A DNA stretch of 64,000 nucleotides. It comes from an uncultured Prevotella sp. (lineage in GTDB: Bacteria > Bacteroidota > Bacteroidia > Bacteroidales > Bacteroidaceae). Both the position numbers and the translations under genes were made by a program. This document shows positions 45,148 to 54,790 of this stretch, one piece after another. The notes under the pieces were generated by a model that was not told the origin of the DNA, searched no databases, and worked only from the letters and a program-made list of their open reading frames with translations. Where the stretch lies: assembly GCA_946998205.1 (NCBI GenBank), contig CAMPYJ010000007.1, positions 1 to 64,000 on the forward strand, written 5' to 3'. Position 1 is the first letter of the stretch. Each line of letters begins with the position of its first letter.

Positions 45148-46056
45148 TTAGTCTTTCAGTTTGTCAAAGATGTTCATCAGTCGTTCCAATTCCTGTTCGT
45201 TGGCGAAAGGAATGCTGATTTTTCCTTTCCCCTTGGCGCTGCATGTCATTTGTACCTTTGTCTTCAAGAACGTGGACAAGCGCTGTCTCAGCACGTCAAA
45301 TTCCTGTGGTGCGCCGTTCTTTTCCGATGCCTGTTTCTCCGATTTCCGCAGGTCACCGCCGTTCTTGAGTTGTTGTGCCAGCTCTTCCACCTTTCTCACC
45401 GAGTAGCCATTCTTCTGTACTTCCTTGAACAGCTTGATTTGCAGCGACGGACTTTCTACGGCCAACAAAGCCCGGGCGTGCCCCATGTCAATCTCTTTCT
45501 TCTGCAAGGCCATCTGTACTTGAGCCGGCAGCTTGAGCAAGCGCAGGTAATTGGTGATGGCCGTGCGGCTCTTTCCCACATGCTTGGACACCTTCTCTTG
45601 TGTCATTCCGCTCTTTTCCATGAGCTTTTCGTAAGCCAGTGCGATTTCGATGGCGTTGAGGTCTTCGCGCTGAATGTTCTCCACCAATGCCATCTCCATG
45701 ACAGTTTCGTCGTCTATGGTCCGAATATACGCGGGTATGGATTCCAAACCAACTATTTGCGAGGCGCGCCAACGACGCTCACCCGCTACGATTTGATACC
45801 TGTCGGCGGCCACTTGGCGCAGCGTGATGGGTTGAATGATGCCAATCTCCCGAATACTGGATGCCAGTTCTTCCAAAGCATCTTGGTCAAATTCGCGGCG
45901 TGGCTGGTTGGGATTGGCTTCAATTTGTTCGATGGGCACCTCGTTGATGGTTGAACTGCCCTGCGTTTGTATGTTGTCTGTCGAAATGAGAGCGTCGAGC
46001 CCGCGTCCTAACGCCGGGGCTTTTATAGAATGACTATATTTTTTTCGTACTGCCAT
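45148..46056 (-). CDS. parB: Chromosome-partitioning protein ParB
   Basis: A 302-residue ParB/Spo0J protein that binds parS sites and spreads as a CTP-dependent clamp. The N-terminal domain has IEANPNQPRREFD, the CTP-binding motif GERRWRAS and the ENIQREDLN box 3 motif. The central helix-turn-helix is TQEKVSKHVGKSRTAITNYLRLLKLP. The C-terminal dimerisation domain follows a variable linker. It follows parA after 132 bases that contain a hairpin. No consensus parS site (TGTTTCACGTGAAACA-like) was seen in this window. Confidence 0.96.
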   Translation of the reverse strand: MAVRKKYSHSIKAPALGRGLDALISTDNIQTQGSSTINEVPIEQIEANPNQPRREFDQDALEELASSIREIGIIQPITLRQVAADRYQIVAGERRWRASQIVGLESIPAYIRTIDDETVMEMALVENIQREDLNAIEIALAYEKLMEKSGMTQEKVSKHVGKSRTAITNYLRLLKLPAQVQMALQKKEIDMGHARALLAVESPSLQIKLFKEVQKNGYSVRKVEELAQQLKNGGDLRKSEKQASEKNGAPQEFDVLRQRLSTFLKTKVQMTCSAKGKGKISIPFANEQELERLMNIFDKLKD

Positions 46057-46144
46057 GTGTTTGTTTTTCTTATTGGGAAGATGGAGAATGGTGGTTCTGG
46101 TCTTGAATGGAACGACGGAGAGTGTGTGCTAACGCTGGCTGAAG

Positions 46145-46176
46145 AAGATTGCGGAATACCGGTGTTCCGCAGTCTT
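46145..46176 (-). promoter_or_regulatory. Stem-loop between parA and parB
   Basis: AAGATTGCGGAA (46145-46156) pairs with TTCCGCAGTCTT (46165-46176) with one wobble or mismatch; the loop is 8 bases. No T run follows on the minus strand, so it is more likely an RNA processing or stability element than a full terminator. Confidence 0.55.
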
Positions 46177-46188
46177 GGCGCCAGCTGT

Positions 46189-46953
46189 TCAAGCGTTCTT
46201 GTTGATGATTTCCTTGGCCAGGGCCAGGTGGTTCTTGGCCCCCGACGAGTCGGCGTCGTACAGGATGACCGGCAATCCGTGGCTCGGACTTTCGCTGAGC
46301 TTCACGTTTCGCTGAATCACCGTCTTGAAAACCAGCTCCTGGAAGTGCCGCTTCACCTCGTCGTATATCTGGTTGGCCAGTCGCAGGCGACTGTCGTACA
46401 TCGTCAGGAGAAAACCTTCGATTTCCAACTTCGGGTTCAGTTTGCTCTTGATAATCTTGATGGTGTTGAGCAGTTTGCTGATACCTTCCAAGGCGAAATA
46501 TTCACATTGCACGGGAATGATGACCGAGTCGGATGCCGTAAGTGCGTTCACCGTGATCAAGCCCAGTGATGGACTGCAGTCGATGAGTATGTAATCGTAG
46601 TCTTCGCGGATGGGATCCAAAATATTCTTGATTACTTTTTCACGGTTGTCCAGGTTCAGCATCTCTATCTCCGCACCCACCAGGTCGATGTGGCTCGGTA
46701 TGATGTCCAGTCCGGTAATGTCTGTTGTGTAGATGGCGTCGCGCACGTCAGCCTTGTTGATGATGCATTCGTATAGCGAACAGTCCACCTCCTTGATGTC
46801 TACGCCCAGACCGCTGGAGGCGTTGGCCTGCGGGTCGGCATCGACGATGAGTACCGATTCCTCGAGCGTAGCCAAAGATGCGCCCAGATTGATGGTGGTG
46901 GTGGTTTTGCCTACACCGCCTTTTTGATTCGCTAAAGATATGATTTTTCCCAT
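46189..46953 (-). CDS. parA: Chromosome-partitioning ATPase ParA (Soj)
   Basis: A 254-residue Walker-type ATPase that, with ParB, segregates replication origins. The deviant Walker A motif is KGGVGKTT (11-18) with the signature lysine K11; Walker B is YILIDCSPSLGL. It lacks the N-terminal DNA-binding extension of plasmid ParA proteins, so it is the chromosomal type. The start MGKIISLANQ is chosen from the family; an in-frame extension to 47079 would cross the promoter. A -7 box (TAACTTTG) is at 46994-46987. Confidence 0.96.
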   Translation of the reverse strand: MGKIISLANQKGGVGKTTTTINLGASLATLEESVLIVDADPQANASSGLGVDIKEVDCSLYECIINKADVRDAIYTTDITGLDIIPSHIDLVGAEIEMLNLDNREKVIKNILDPIREDYDYILIDCSPSLGLITVNALTASDSVIIPVQCEYFALEGISKLLNTIKIIKSKLNPKLEIEGFLLTMYDSRLRLANQIYDEVKRHFQELVFKTVIQRNVKLSESPSHGLPVILYDADSSGAKNHLALAKEIINKNA

Positions 46954-46986
46954 TTTCAGTATCTTTCTAATGACTTTAAATTGATG

Positions 46987-47043
46987 CAAAGTTACATATT
47001 TTGTATGACAAAGTAACCATTTAAACTTTTTTTCGTACTTTTG
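46987..47043. promoter_or_regulatory. Divergent -7 boxes for parA and surE
   Basis: Minus strand TAACTTTG (46994-46987) points to parA; plus strand TACTTTTG (47036-47043) points to surE. Their upstream regions overlap within the 41 bases between them, so the two promoters may interfere. Good -33 elements are not seen. Confidence 0.5.
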
Positions 47044-47148
47044 CATGAGAATTAATAGGAACATCACCTGCCGAATCAAGTAAATTTATTCTCTCACTTC
47101 AGAATGTTTTCCTTGAGCTTTCCGGCTTGATTAAACGCGTTAAAAGAC

Positions 47149-47922
47149 ATGCAGACAGAGCGACCCCTGATTTTGATTTCAAACGATGACGGCTATCATT
47201 CACCCGGCATTCATGCCTTGGTAGACATGGTTTCCGATTTGGCAGATGTACTGGTCTGCGCACCAGAGGCAGCTCGTTCGGGCTTTTCGTGCGCCTTTTC
47301 GGCCGTGGATTATCTGCGTTTGAAACGCAGGAACGATATCGGGACAGCTCAAGTGTGGTCGTGCAGCGGTACGCCGGTCGACTGTGTGAAGCTGGCTCTC
47401 GACCAGCTGTGTCCCAACCGAAGGCCTGATCTCATCCTGGGCGGTATCAACCACGGGGACAATTCGTCTGTGAACAACCACTATTCGGGCACCATGGGCA
47501 TCGCCATGGAAGGCTGCATGAAGTACATCCCATCGGTGGCGTTCTCCAGTTGCTATTACAATGAAGACGCAAACCTTGAGCCCGTGCGGCCTTATGTGGT
47601 GCGATTGGTGAAAAAGGTGCTTACCGAAGGGCTTCCAAAGGGTGTCTGCCTGAACGTCAACTTCCCCGCGGAGGAGTCTTTCCGAGGGTTAAAGGTGTGT
47701 CGCATGACCTATGGAAGATGGGTGGATGAAATCGTCACGGCGCGTCATCCTCGTGGCTACGATTACTATTGGGTAGTGGGTAGGTATCAAAACGATGAAC
47801 CTGAAAATACCGATACCGACCAGTGGGCACTCAATCATGGCTATGTCGCCGTCACACCCACCACCATGGATGTGACCGCTTATGAGTTTTTGTCTAAAAT
47901 AAAGCATTGGGACGCCGGGTGA
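47149..47922 (+). CDS. surE: 5'/3'-nucleotidase SurE
   Basis: A 257-residue metal-dependent phosphatase acting on nucleoside monophosphates. The N-terminal motif ILISNDDGYHSPGI has the metal ligands D13-D14; APEAARSGFS and GGINHGDNSS supply the rest of the active site. It lies just before lpxB, a common arrangement in Bacteroidota. Its promoter faces parA. Confidence 0.95.
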   Translation: MQTERPLILISNDDGYHSPGIHALVDMVSDLADVLVCAPEAARSGFSCAFSAVDYLRLKRRNDIGTAQVWSCSGTPVDCVKLALDQLCPNRRPDLILGGINHGDNSSVNNHYSGTMGIAMEGCMKYIPSVAFSSCYYNEDANLEPVRPYVVRLVKKVLTEGLPKGVCLNVNFPAEESFRGLKVCRMTYGRWVDEIVTARHPRGYDYYWVVGRYQNDEPENTDTDQWALNHGYVAVTPTTMDVTAYEFLSKIKHWDAG

Positions 47923-47984
47923 TGCGTGTCTCTCGTTTGTCTAAAGGGCAGAAAACGGGAGAAGCTCAAAATAAAGTGTAGTTT

Positions 47985-49130
47985 ATGCGGTATTATTTAA
48001 TTGCAGGGGAGGCCAGCGGTGATTTGCATGCTTCGCACTTGATGATGTCTTTGAGGAGCGAAGACCCAGATGCGCAGTTTCGTTTCTTTGGCGGCGACTT
48101 GATGCAGCGGGTCGGTGGAACGTTGGTCAAACATTATCGTGAGATGGCGTTCATGGGCTTTGTGCCTGTGCTGATGCATCTTCCTGAGATATTAAAAAAC
48201 ATGAAGATTTGCCGGGCGGACATTCTTCAATGGCATCCCGACGTGGTGATTCTTGTTGATTATCCTGGCTTTAATTTAAAGATTGCCAAGTTTTTGAAGA
48301 CCCATACTGACATTCCCGCCTATTATTACATATCTCCCAAGATATGGGCTTGGAAAGAATATCGCATCAAGTCAATCAAGCGAGATGTCAACGAACTTTT
48401 CTCCATCCTTCCGTTTGAGGTGGATTTCTTTGAAGGCAAACATCACTTTCCCGTTCATTATGTCGGAAATCCCACGGTAGATGAGGTTCGGCAATTCAAA
48501 GAAACGTATGCTGAAAGTCTTGATGATTTTACGGGGCGGAATGGTCTTGACAGACACAAACCAATCATTGCTTTGCTGGCGGGAAGCCGAAAGCAGGAAA
48601 TCAAGGACAACCTGCCTGCCATGATAGAAGCTGCAAATAAGGTGCCTGGCTATCAAATCGTATTGGCGGGCGCTCCTTCCGTTGATGATTCATGGTATAA
48701 CCGCTTTCTGTCAGGCTCAAACGTGAGCATGGTAAAAAATCAAACGTACGCATTGCTGTCACATGCCACCGTGGCTTTGGTGACGAGTGGAACGGCGACG
48801 TTAGAGACTGCTCTCTTGAATGTACCGCAAGTAGTATGTTATAAGACGCCTGTGCCACAACTTGCTCGTTTTGCTTTCAATCATGTCATGACGGTAAAAT
48901 ATATCTCCTTGGTAAATTTGATTGCGGATAAAGAGATTGTGCCAGAGCTGTTCGCCGACCGTTTTACCGTTCCTCAAATAGCAGATGCGTTGCAGCAAAT
49001 ATTGCCCAATCACGCGAATAGGTCTAAAATGCTTCAGGGCTATGCTGACGTCGCTCATTTGTTAGGTGACAAAATTGCTTCCAAAAATGCTGCTCAACTT
49101 ATGGTGAGGTTGTTGCAACGTAAACATTAG
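47985..49130 (+). CDS. lpxB: Lipid-A-disaccharide synthase
   Basis: Joins UDP-2,3-diacylglucosamine and lipid X to make lipid A disaccharide at the cytoplasmic face of the inner membrane. The 381-residue protein begins MRYYLIAGEASGDLHASHL, the family signature, and has VDYPGFNLKIAKFLK, YYISPKIWAWKEYR and the C-terminal SGTATLETALLNVPQVVCYKT donor-binding segment. It follows surE by 62 bases. Its presence confirms an LPS-bearing Gram-negative cell. Confidence 0.96.
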   Translation: MRYYLIAGEASGDLHASHLMMSLRSEDPDAQFRFFGGDLMQRVGGTLVKHYREMAFMGFVPVLMHLPEILKNMKICRADILQWHPDVVILVDYPGFNLKIAKFLKTHTDIPAYYYISPKIWAWKEYRIKSIKRDVNELFSILPFEVDFFEGKHHFPVHYVGNPTVDEVRQFKETYAESLDDFTGRNGLDRHKPIIALLAGSRKQEIKDNLPAMIEAANKVPGYQIVLAGAPSVDDSWYNRFLSGSNVSMVKNQTYALLSHATVALVTSGTATLETALLNVPQVVCYKTPVPQLARFAFNHVMTVKYISLVNLIADKEIVPELFADRFTVPQIADALQQILPNHANRSKMLQGYADVAHLLGDKIASKNAAQLMVRLLQRKH

Positions 49131-49267
49131 ACGCTATTGTTTCATGGCTATTTAGAGAGCAATTCTTTTCCTGGATGCTTTTATTGTTTTCTTTTTGAAG
49201 ATTGGTACAAAAAAAAGCAGATGCGTGTAACATTATAATAAACGAGAATTACTGAATAACTTGCGAG

Positions 49268-52200
49268 ATGGACGTTTCAAACTTGAATAATAGCGAGATC
49301 ACGGTTCTGAAGACCATGACCTTATTATACGAAATAAGTATGACCGAGAATGAGTGGAAAAAGGTGGCTGGCCGGATAATGGAAGAGCGCCTTTTTGAAA
49401 AAGCATTCCACCATTTGTACAAACAAGGATTTCTCGTTAGGGATAGTGGATTCTATGGCATAGCTAAGCGGTTCAGAGTGCATCCGTCCATTTATTTTTG
49501 TCTTCTGAGAGAAATTAAGGACGATTTGTTCTTTCCCCTGTATGATAGCCTGTATTCATATTATCATGACAAGGTGAAGTATAAGGATGCCATCAAGCAC
49601 ACTGAGATTCTGTATGGATTGTTTTCCGAAAGAATAAGTATAAGAAATAAAGAACGTATAACTGTCATCTTAAAAGATTTGGTTGATGAGGTGTCTTACG
49701 TCTTTGGTAATCCTGACTATGAGACATTCGTGAAAAATATTCTGACATCGTTCCTAAGTGCTCAGCTTGACAATATCTTATATAACGTGTTGTTAAAAGA
49801 CATGGACGTTGACTGGGAGTATTTACGGGCGATGATGCTTGGCGAAGAACGGGAATTATCGATTCATTCCACCACTGTTTTCGCATTCTATTATTATTTG
49901 GGAACAGGAAAGATATGTATTGACTCAGAGAAACAACCCATCACGTCATACGCCCTGCTTATTTACGCAATTGCCTCGCTGTATCAATCTGATTATGCAA
50001 ATGCCTACAAACTCTTTGTAAAAGTAATATCGACAAGAAAAAAAGAGTTGACATACAATAATGCGGTTTATGGAAATTGCATTATTAATTTTTACTATAC
50101 GCTATCTTTATTGTTGTTAAAAGAAGAAAAAGGTAAGAATAAATTAGAAAAACTGGTAGCGTTGGAATGTATGCGTTCCTCGGCGGAAAATCAAATACTG
50201 ATAGCCCCTCTTTATTATTTTTTCTGTAAAAAGCGGAACGTAAATCTTATGAACGGTGTTGTGCTCAACGTGTTCGATGCGAATAATGAAAATAACGCCA
50301 TAAAACATTTAACATGCGCAATCATTAAGCAGCTGAATATAAAAAACGAACTAATCGCACATTTTGAGCAAACGGCAGGAACTACCCATGCGGCTTTCTT
50401 AAACACCGAAACACAATGCTGCAAAAACAATGACGAAGATGGTGCGAAGATGCGGCGTTTGGCAAAAAGCTCATTGTTAGAACGGTTGGACGTCAAGCCT
50501 TTTTGGGTAACTAAATTGGAGGATTTGTTGACATACACACAGGAGCAAAAGCAAGAAACGAAAAAAGGTAGCAGCGATACGCAACTGGTGTATCTTATTA
50601 TGTTCGAAAGGATTATCCCTATCTTGAAGAAACGATTAAAAAATGGAAATTGGTCGGTGGGAAGGGAATTAACCATAAGGGCATTTAAAAATCTACATGA
50701 CAATTGCATGGATGAAACGGATATTGCATTTTCAAATAGTGTAGAACCATGGGAATACGACATATATCTACGAAAATATATTTATCTGTTAGAGAACTGC
50801 AATCGTGTTTTTTGCGGAAGCAGCTATGACATGCACCCCGTGTCGATACATTCAGACAGACCTTTCTTAATTATTAATAAAAACAAAGACAACAGTTTTG
50901 GCGTGTCATCCAACATTGCCGATGAGATACAAAACAATGCGATGGGAAAATGCTTTGTTAAAAACTCAGAAACAGATTACTCGATATTTAATATAACGCC
51001 ATATGAGCAAAAGGTTTATCAAACTATCTTGTCACAAAAGACATACCCTGCAGAGGCCGAACAGATGCTAATCCGTCTCATACAGTCAATCGGAGGAAAA
51101 ACACAGGTTCACTCGAACATGGTAGAAGGATTGGAACAAATAAAAAAGGTAGAAGGCAAAGCGGTCATCGCTTTGCGTGTTGCCCCCATGGAAGAAGAAT
51201 ATTTCAGACTATCCTTTGTTGTTCATCCTATTGAACGCTTCGACTTTGTGCCAGGGCAGGGAAGTGTAAGTACGATTACGGAAGTCAAGGGAGAGAAGTG
51301 CGTCGTGGTTAGAAAGTTGAAGAAGGAGAAATCTAACCTGAAAACCATAGAAGATAAACTCGCAGAATTGGAAATCATGGATGAGGCGCAGACACTTGAA
51401 TTATCCTCCATTACCGACTCCATTACAATCAGCATCGTGCAATTGCTGCCTCTCATTGAATGGGTACAGCAGAATAATGAAACATGTGAAATGGAATGGC
51501 TCGAAAACTGTAGGATAAAGTATAGGGGCAAACTGAATTGCTCGAACTTTAACATTGCATTGAAGTCTAAGAACAATTGGTTTGAGGTCGTGGGAGATGT
51601 GTGCGTTGATAACGAGAAGATGATGTCGCTGTACCAGCTGTTGCAACAAATGCACCTAAGCGATAAAAGCAAGTATGTAAAGATAGGCGACAATGAATAC
51701 ATAAAACTGAGTAACGACTTAAAACGCATTCTGCAACAAATTGATACAGCAACAACAGAAAACAGGTCGCATTTGTTGATGGTTCCTGCGGCAATAGGAC
51801 TTATGGATGAGGTTGTGAACCATTCTGATATTCATGTGAAGCGAAATGCGGCCGTAGATGCATTGATACAAAAAATGAAAGATGCGGAAAAACTGCATCC
51901 GCAAGTACCTAAAATGCTTAACGCGCAATTAAGAAACTATCAAGAAGTGGGATTTGAGTGGATGTCAAAACTCACCGCGTGGGGAGCGGGGGCGTGTTTG
52001 GCTGATGACATGGGATTAGGTAAGACGCTGCAAACGATTACTTTACTGTTAGAACAAGCACAAAGCGGACCTTCCTTGATAGTGGTTCCAGCGTCATTAG
52101 TGCCAAACTGGAGAAAAGAGTTAAGCCGGTTTGCTCCAACGCTCAACGTCTTTGTGCTGAATGACGAGGTGAATAGGGAGCAAGCCATAGAGCAGATAAG

Positions 52201-53290
52201 TCGTAACGAGGTGCTCGTCACCACATACGCGTTGCTGACGATTCACCAACAACAACTGTCACAAAAAAGTTGGAACGTGGTAGTTCTTGATGAGGCTCAT
52301 ACCATTAAGAACCCCAATACGAAGATGTCTAAAGCGGCAATGACGCTAAAAGCCGAACGAAAGGTCATACTCACTGGTACACCCATACAGAACCATTTGT
52401 CAGAATTGTGGAATTTGTTTCAATTCATCAATCCCGGATTGTTGGGGAACGCCGAGCAATTTAAGAAAAAATATATCATACCGATTGAGGAAAATAAGAA
52501 TAAAGAGCGACAGGGACAGCTGAAAAAACTCATTTCTCCATTTCTGTTACGGCGCACAAAGGGTGAGGTAATCGAAGAATTACCCGAGAAGAATGACATC
52601 AACTTACCCGTGGAATTGTCTGACAACGAGTTGGCGATGTATGAATTGCATCGGAAAAAGGCAGAGGAACTGGCATTGGCGGAAGAAGGAGTAAAACTAA
52701 GTACGTTGTCTGAGATAACAAAGCTAAGGCAAATGGCATGCAGCATCTCATTGGTTGACAAAACATGGAAGAAAACAAGTAGCAAATTATCTACTTTCAT
52801 TGCTTTGGCAGAGAGCTTGAACGACAGCGGAGGTCGGGCTTTGGTGTTTAGTCAGTTTACAAGTTTCTTGGCAGAAGTAAGACAGGTGATGGACAAAATC
52901 AAGCTACCTTATTTATATTTAGACGGAGCAACGTCCATCAAAAAACGAGAAGAGATAGTGGATGAGTTTCAAAAAGGCAACTATCCTTTCTTCTTGATAA
53001 GCTTGAAGGCAGGCGGATTAGGCCTCAACCTGACTGCCGCCAACTATGTCGTTCATCTGGACCCTTGGTGGAATCCTGCCATAGAACAGCAAGCTACTGA
53101 CAGAGCATACCGCATAGGACAACGCAATGACGTGACGGTTTACCACTTGATTGCTCAACATACCATTGAGGAGAAAATCATACGTCTGCACAAAACCAAG
53201 CGCGACCTCGCTGATTCTTTGTTGGAAGGTGGGGATATGGTTCGGACGTTGACACAGGCAGAAATCTTGGATTTGCTTAAAGAAGTATGA
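49268..53290 (+). CDS. Very large SNF2-family helicase with uncharacterised N-terminal half
   Basis: A 1340-residue protein. The SNF2 motor fills the last 460 residues: Walker A in ADDMGLGKTLQT (about 914), DEAH box in VVLDEAHTIKN (about 1005), TGTPIQNHLSELWNL, and the C-terminal lobe with QQATDRAYRIGQ and TIEEKI. The N-terminal 880 residues show no recognised domain; they are rich in Leu, Lys and Glu, begin with a winged-helix-like segment, and contain a run of hydrophobic helices around 200-330. The motor should move along DNA without strand separation. The gene is clearly richer in A+T than surE and lpxB before it, suggesting different ancestry. Confidence 0.88.
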   Translation: MDVSNLNNSEITVLKTMTLLYEISMTENEWKKVAGRIMEERLFEKAFHHLYKQGFLVRDSGFYGIAKRFRVHPSIYFCLLREIKDDLFFPLYDSLYSYYHDKVKYKDAIKHTEILYGLFSERISIRNKERITVILKDLVDEVSYVFGNPDYETFVKNILTSFLSAQLDNILYNVLLKDMDVDWEYLRAMMLGEERELSIHSTTVFAFYYYLGTGKICIDSEKQPITSYALLIYAIASLYQSDYANAYKLFVKVISTRKKELTYNNAVYGNCIINFYYTLSLLLLKEEKGKNKLEKLVALECMRSSAENQILIAPLYYFFCKKRNVNLMNGVVLNVFDANNENNAIKHLTCAIIKQLNIKNELIAHFEQTAGTTHAAFLNTETQCCKNNDEDGAKMRRLAKSSLLERLDVKPFWVTKLEDLLTYTQEQKQETKKGSSDTQLVYLIMFERIIPILKKRLKNGNWSVGRELTIRAFKNLHDNCMDETDIAFSNSVEPWEYDIYLRKYIYLLENCNRVFCGSSYDMHPVSIHSDRPFLIINKNKDNSFGVSSNIADEIQNNAMGKCFVKNSETDYSIFNITPYEQKVYQTILSQKTYPAEAEQMLIRLIQSIGGKTQVHSNMVEGLEQIKKVEGKAVIALRVAPMEEEYFRLSFVVHPIERFDFVPGQGSVSTITEVKGEKCVVVRKLKKEKSNLKTIEDKLAELEIMDEAQTLELSSITDSITISIVQLLPLIEWVQQNNETCEMEWLENCRIKYRGKLNCSNFNIALKSKNNWFEVVGDVCVDNEKMMSLYQLLQQMHLSDKSKYVKIGDNEYIKLSNDLKRILQQIDTATTENRSHLLMVPAAIGLMDEVVNHSDIHVKRNAAVDALIQKMKDAEKLHPQVPKMLNAQLRNYQEVGFEWMSKLTAWGAGACLADDMGLGKTLQTITLLLEQAQSGPSLIVVPASLVPNWRKELSRFAPTLNVFVLNDEVNREQAIEQISRNEVLVTTYALLTIHQQQLSQKSWNVVVLDEAHTIKNPNTKMSKAAMTLKAERKVILTGTPIQNHLSELWNLFQFINPGLLGNAEQFKKKYIIPIEENKNKERQGQLKKLISPFLLRRTKGEVIEELPEKNDINLPVELSDNELAMYELHRKKAEELALAEEGVKLSTLSEITKLRQMACSISLVDKTWKKTSSKLSTFIALAESLNDSGGRALVFSQFTSFLAEVRQVMDKIKLPYLYLDGATSIKKREEIVDEFQKGNYPFFLISLKAGGLGLNLTAANYVVHLDPWWNPAIEQQATDRAYRIGQRNDVTVYHLIAQHTIEEKIIRLHKTKRDLADSLLEGGDMVRTLTQAEILDLLKEV

Positions 53291-53769
53291 GCACGCTGAT
53301 GATAAAAGCGATATGGAGAGAGATGAGACAGGCGTAGCTTTTGTCCTGTGATTTTACTGAAAAACGACCATGTGAAATTGCAAAAACAGAAGAAACGGCA
53401 GGCAAACGACAGATGAAAAACGCGCTGATTCTTACTAATCATAACCCCTCGTTGCGCCGGAGTACTGACTTTACGCGCTTAGAGGTATCGGTTATGGGTG
53501 TCGGCGACAGGTTACAGCAACATTAAAGCATGCACATTACAGTCTTAGAGCAATGCTTTAGCTGTCGAGAAATGATGAAAATGTGAATGAAGAGAACGTA
53601 TTTTGACGTAACGTCCGTAACGTCAATATGTTATGAAAGTTGCTTGTTTTCGGCGTATTTGCGGCCGTCTTAGGCGTTGGTGGATTACGTGCGAATTATG
53701 AGAGACACTTTGTAAAGAAAATTCGGCACTGGTTTTCCTTCCATGCGGCGTGCCGCCAATTTCACATGC
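53291..53769. other. Intergenic region without a recognisable gene
   Basis: Between the convergent SNF2 helicase and cdsA. The only structured point is 53603-53626, where GTAACGTC occurs twice nine bases apart inside a TTGACGT...ACGTCAA inverted repeat. Confidence 0.55.
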
Positions 53770-54633
53770 CTATGCCAACGTTAAACTGTAAAGATATACC
53801 ACGGCAGCGGGAATGGCCATGAGGGATGAGTCGAATCGGTCGAGGATTCCTCCGTGTCCCGGCAGCATGTTGCCGCTGTCCTTGATGCCTAAGGTTCGCT
53901 TTAATAACGATTCTACCAAATCACCCCAAGTGCCAAACACGACAACTACCAATCCTAATCCGAGCCATTCCAGGAGATTGAGCCCGGATAAGTTCTCCCC
54001 CCGCGATTCAACATAGTATATGACGGATGCGACGATTAAGACAAGCAGCCCTCCCCCTATGCTTCCTTCCCAACTTTTGGCGGGTGATATGCGGGGAAAG
54101 AGCTTGTGCTTTCCGAAAAGCGACCCCGCGCAATAGGCCCCGGTGTCGTTGGTCCATAGAAAGATGAAGATGCTCAGTGGCAAGAGATAATAGTAGTAGC
54201 TAAGACCATCCGTGGCTTGTCTAAAGGCAATGACGTTAATCATAGAGAACGGCAGGGCGATGTACAATTGCGAAAGCATCGTGTACGCCCAGTCGTTGAC
54301 GCTGTCATCACTCTTGGTATACAGTCCGCTGACGAAGAGATAAATAATGGTCAGCAGATAAGGAACGAAGACGGCGTTTGTTTGAATGGCTCCGCTATTC
54401 ACGCCTGCCACTGCCAGAAAGAAATAAACGCTGGCGACGGTGGAGATGAGGCGGTTCACGTTTACATGCTTGTGCTTGTTTACCAGGCCTGTAAACTCCC
54501 AAGTAGCCAGGCCTGTGATGATGGCAAAAACAATAATCATGTTGAACGGCTGTAAGAAACACGTCACCATGATGGCTACGAACAAGATGCCGGTGATGGT
54601 TCGCGCGGTGAGATTTTTAAGTCTTGGTGTCAT
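53770..54633 (-). CDS. cdsA: Phosphatidate cytidylyltransferase
   Basis: Makes CDP-diacylglycerol for all membrane phospholipids. The 287-residue integral membrane protein has about eight hydrophobic segments and the family signature SPAKSWEG within LFPRISPAKSWEGSIGGGL, plus a conserved C-terminal GHGGILDRFDS motif. It follows ftsH in the conserved rsfS-ftsH-cdsA order; the 157-base gap between them holds a copy of the G/C-rich repeat found at 1-255. Confidence 0.95.
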   Translation of the reverse strand: MTPRLKNLTARTITGILFVAIMVTCFLQPFNMIIVFAIITGLATWEFTGLVNKHKHVNVNRLISTVASVYFFLAVAGVNSGAIQTNAVFVPYLLTIIYLFVSGLYTKSDDSVNDWAYTMLSQLYIALPFSMINVIAFRQATDGLSYYYYLLPLSIFIFLWTNDTGAYCAGSLFGKHKLFPRISPAKSWEGSIGGGLLVLIVASVIYYVESRGENLSGLNLLEWLGLGLVVVVFGTWGDLVESLLKRTLGIKDSGNMLPGHGGILDRFDSSLMAIPAAVVYLYSLTLA

Positions 54634-54738
54634 GGATGTAAAGAAATTTAGCCTGTAACCTCCCCGAAAGGTAGGGGAGTAGTAAGCTGTTTTATGATGA
54701 GTTAAGCATCTAACCTCTGTCCCATACTCAACAAGAGA

Positions 54739-54783
54739 ACTAACCGCTCCCCTCCTTTTTGGGGAGGGGATGGGGGAGAGGCT
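54739..54783. repeat. Dispersed copy of the left-edge repeat, downstream of ftsH
   Basis: CTCCCCTCCTTTTTGGGGAG followed by GGGATGGGGGAGAGGC matches the core of the 109-bp unit at 1-255 with a few changes. It sits directly after the ftsH stop in the same relation as the copy after etfB. A related small hairpin (CCTCCCCGAAAGGTAGGGGA) lies at 54659-54678. Confidence 0.8.
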
Positions 54784-54790
54784 GCTGTTT

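Noticed and set aside
45148..46953. Search for parS sites near parA/parB
   Set aside because: No sequence close to TGTTTCACGTGAAACA was found in the window; the hairpin at 46145-46176 does not resemble it.
49268..53290. SNF2 helicase as part of a DISARM-like or other known defence island
   Set aside because: Neighbours are surE, lpxB and cdsA; no methyltransferase, PLD nuclease or other defence gene is present in the window.
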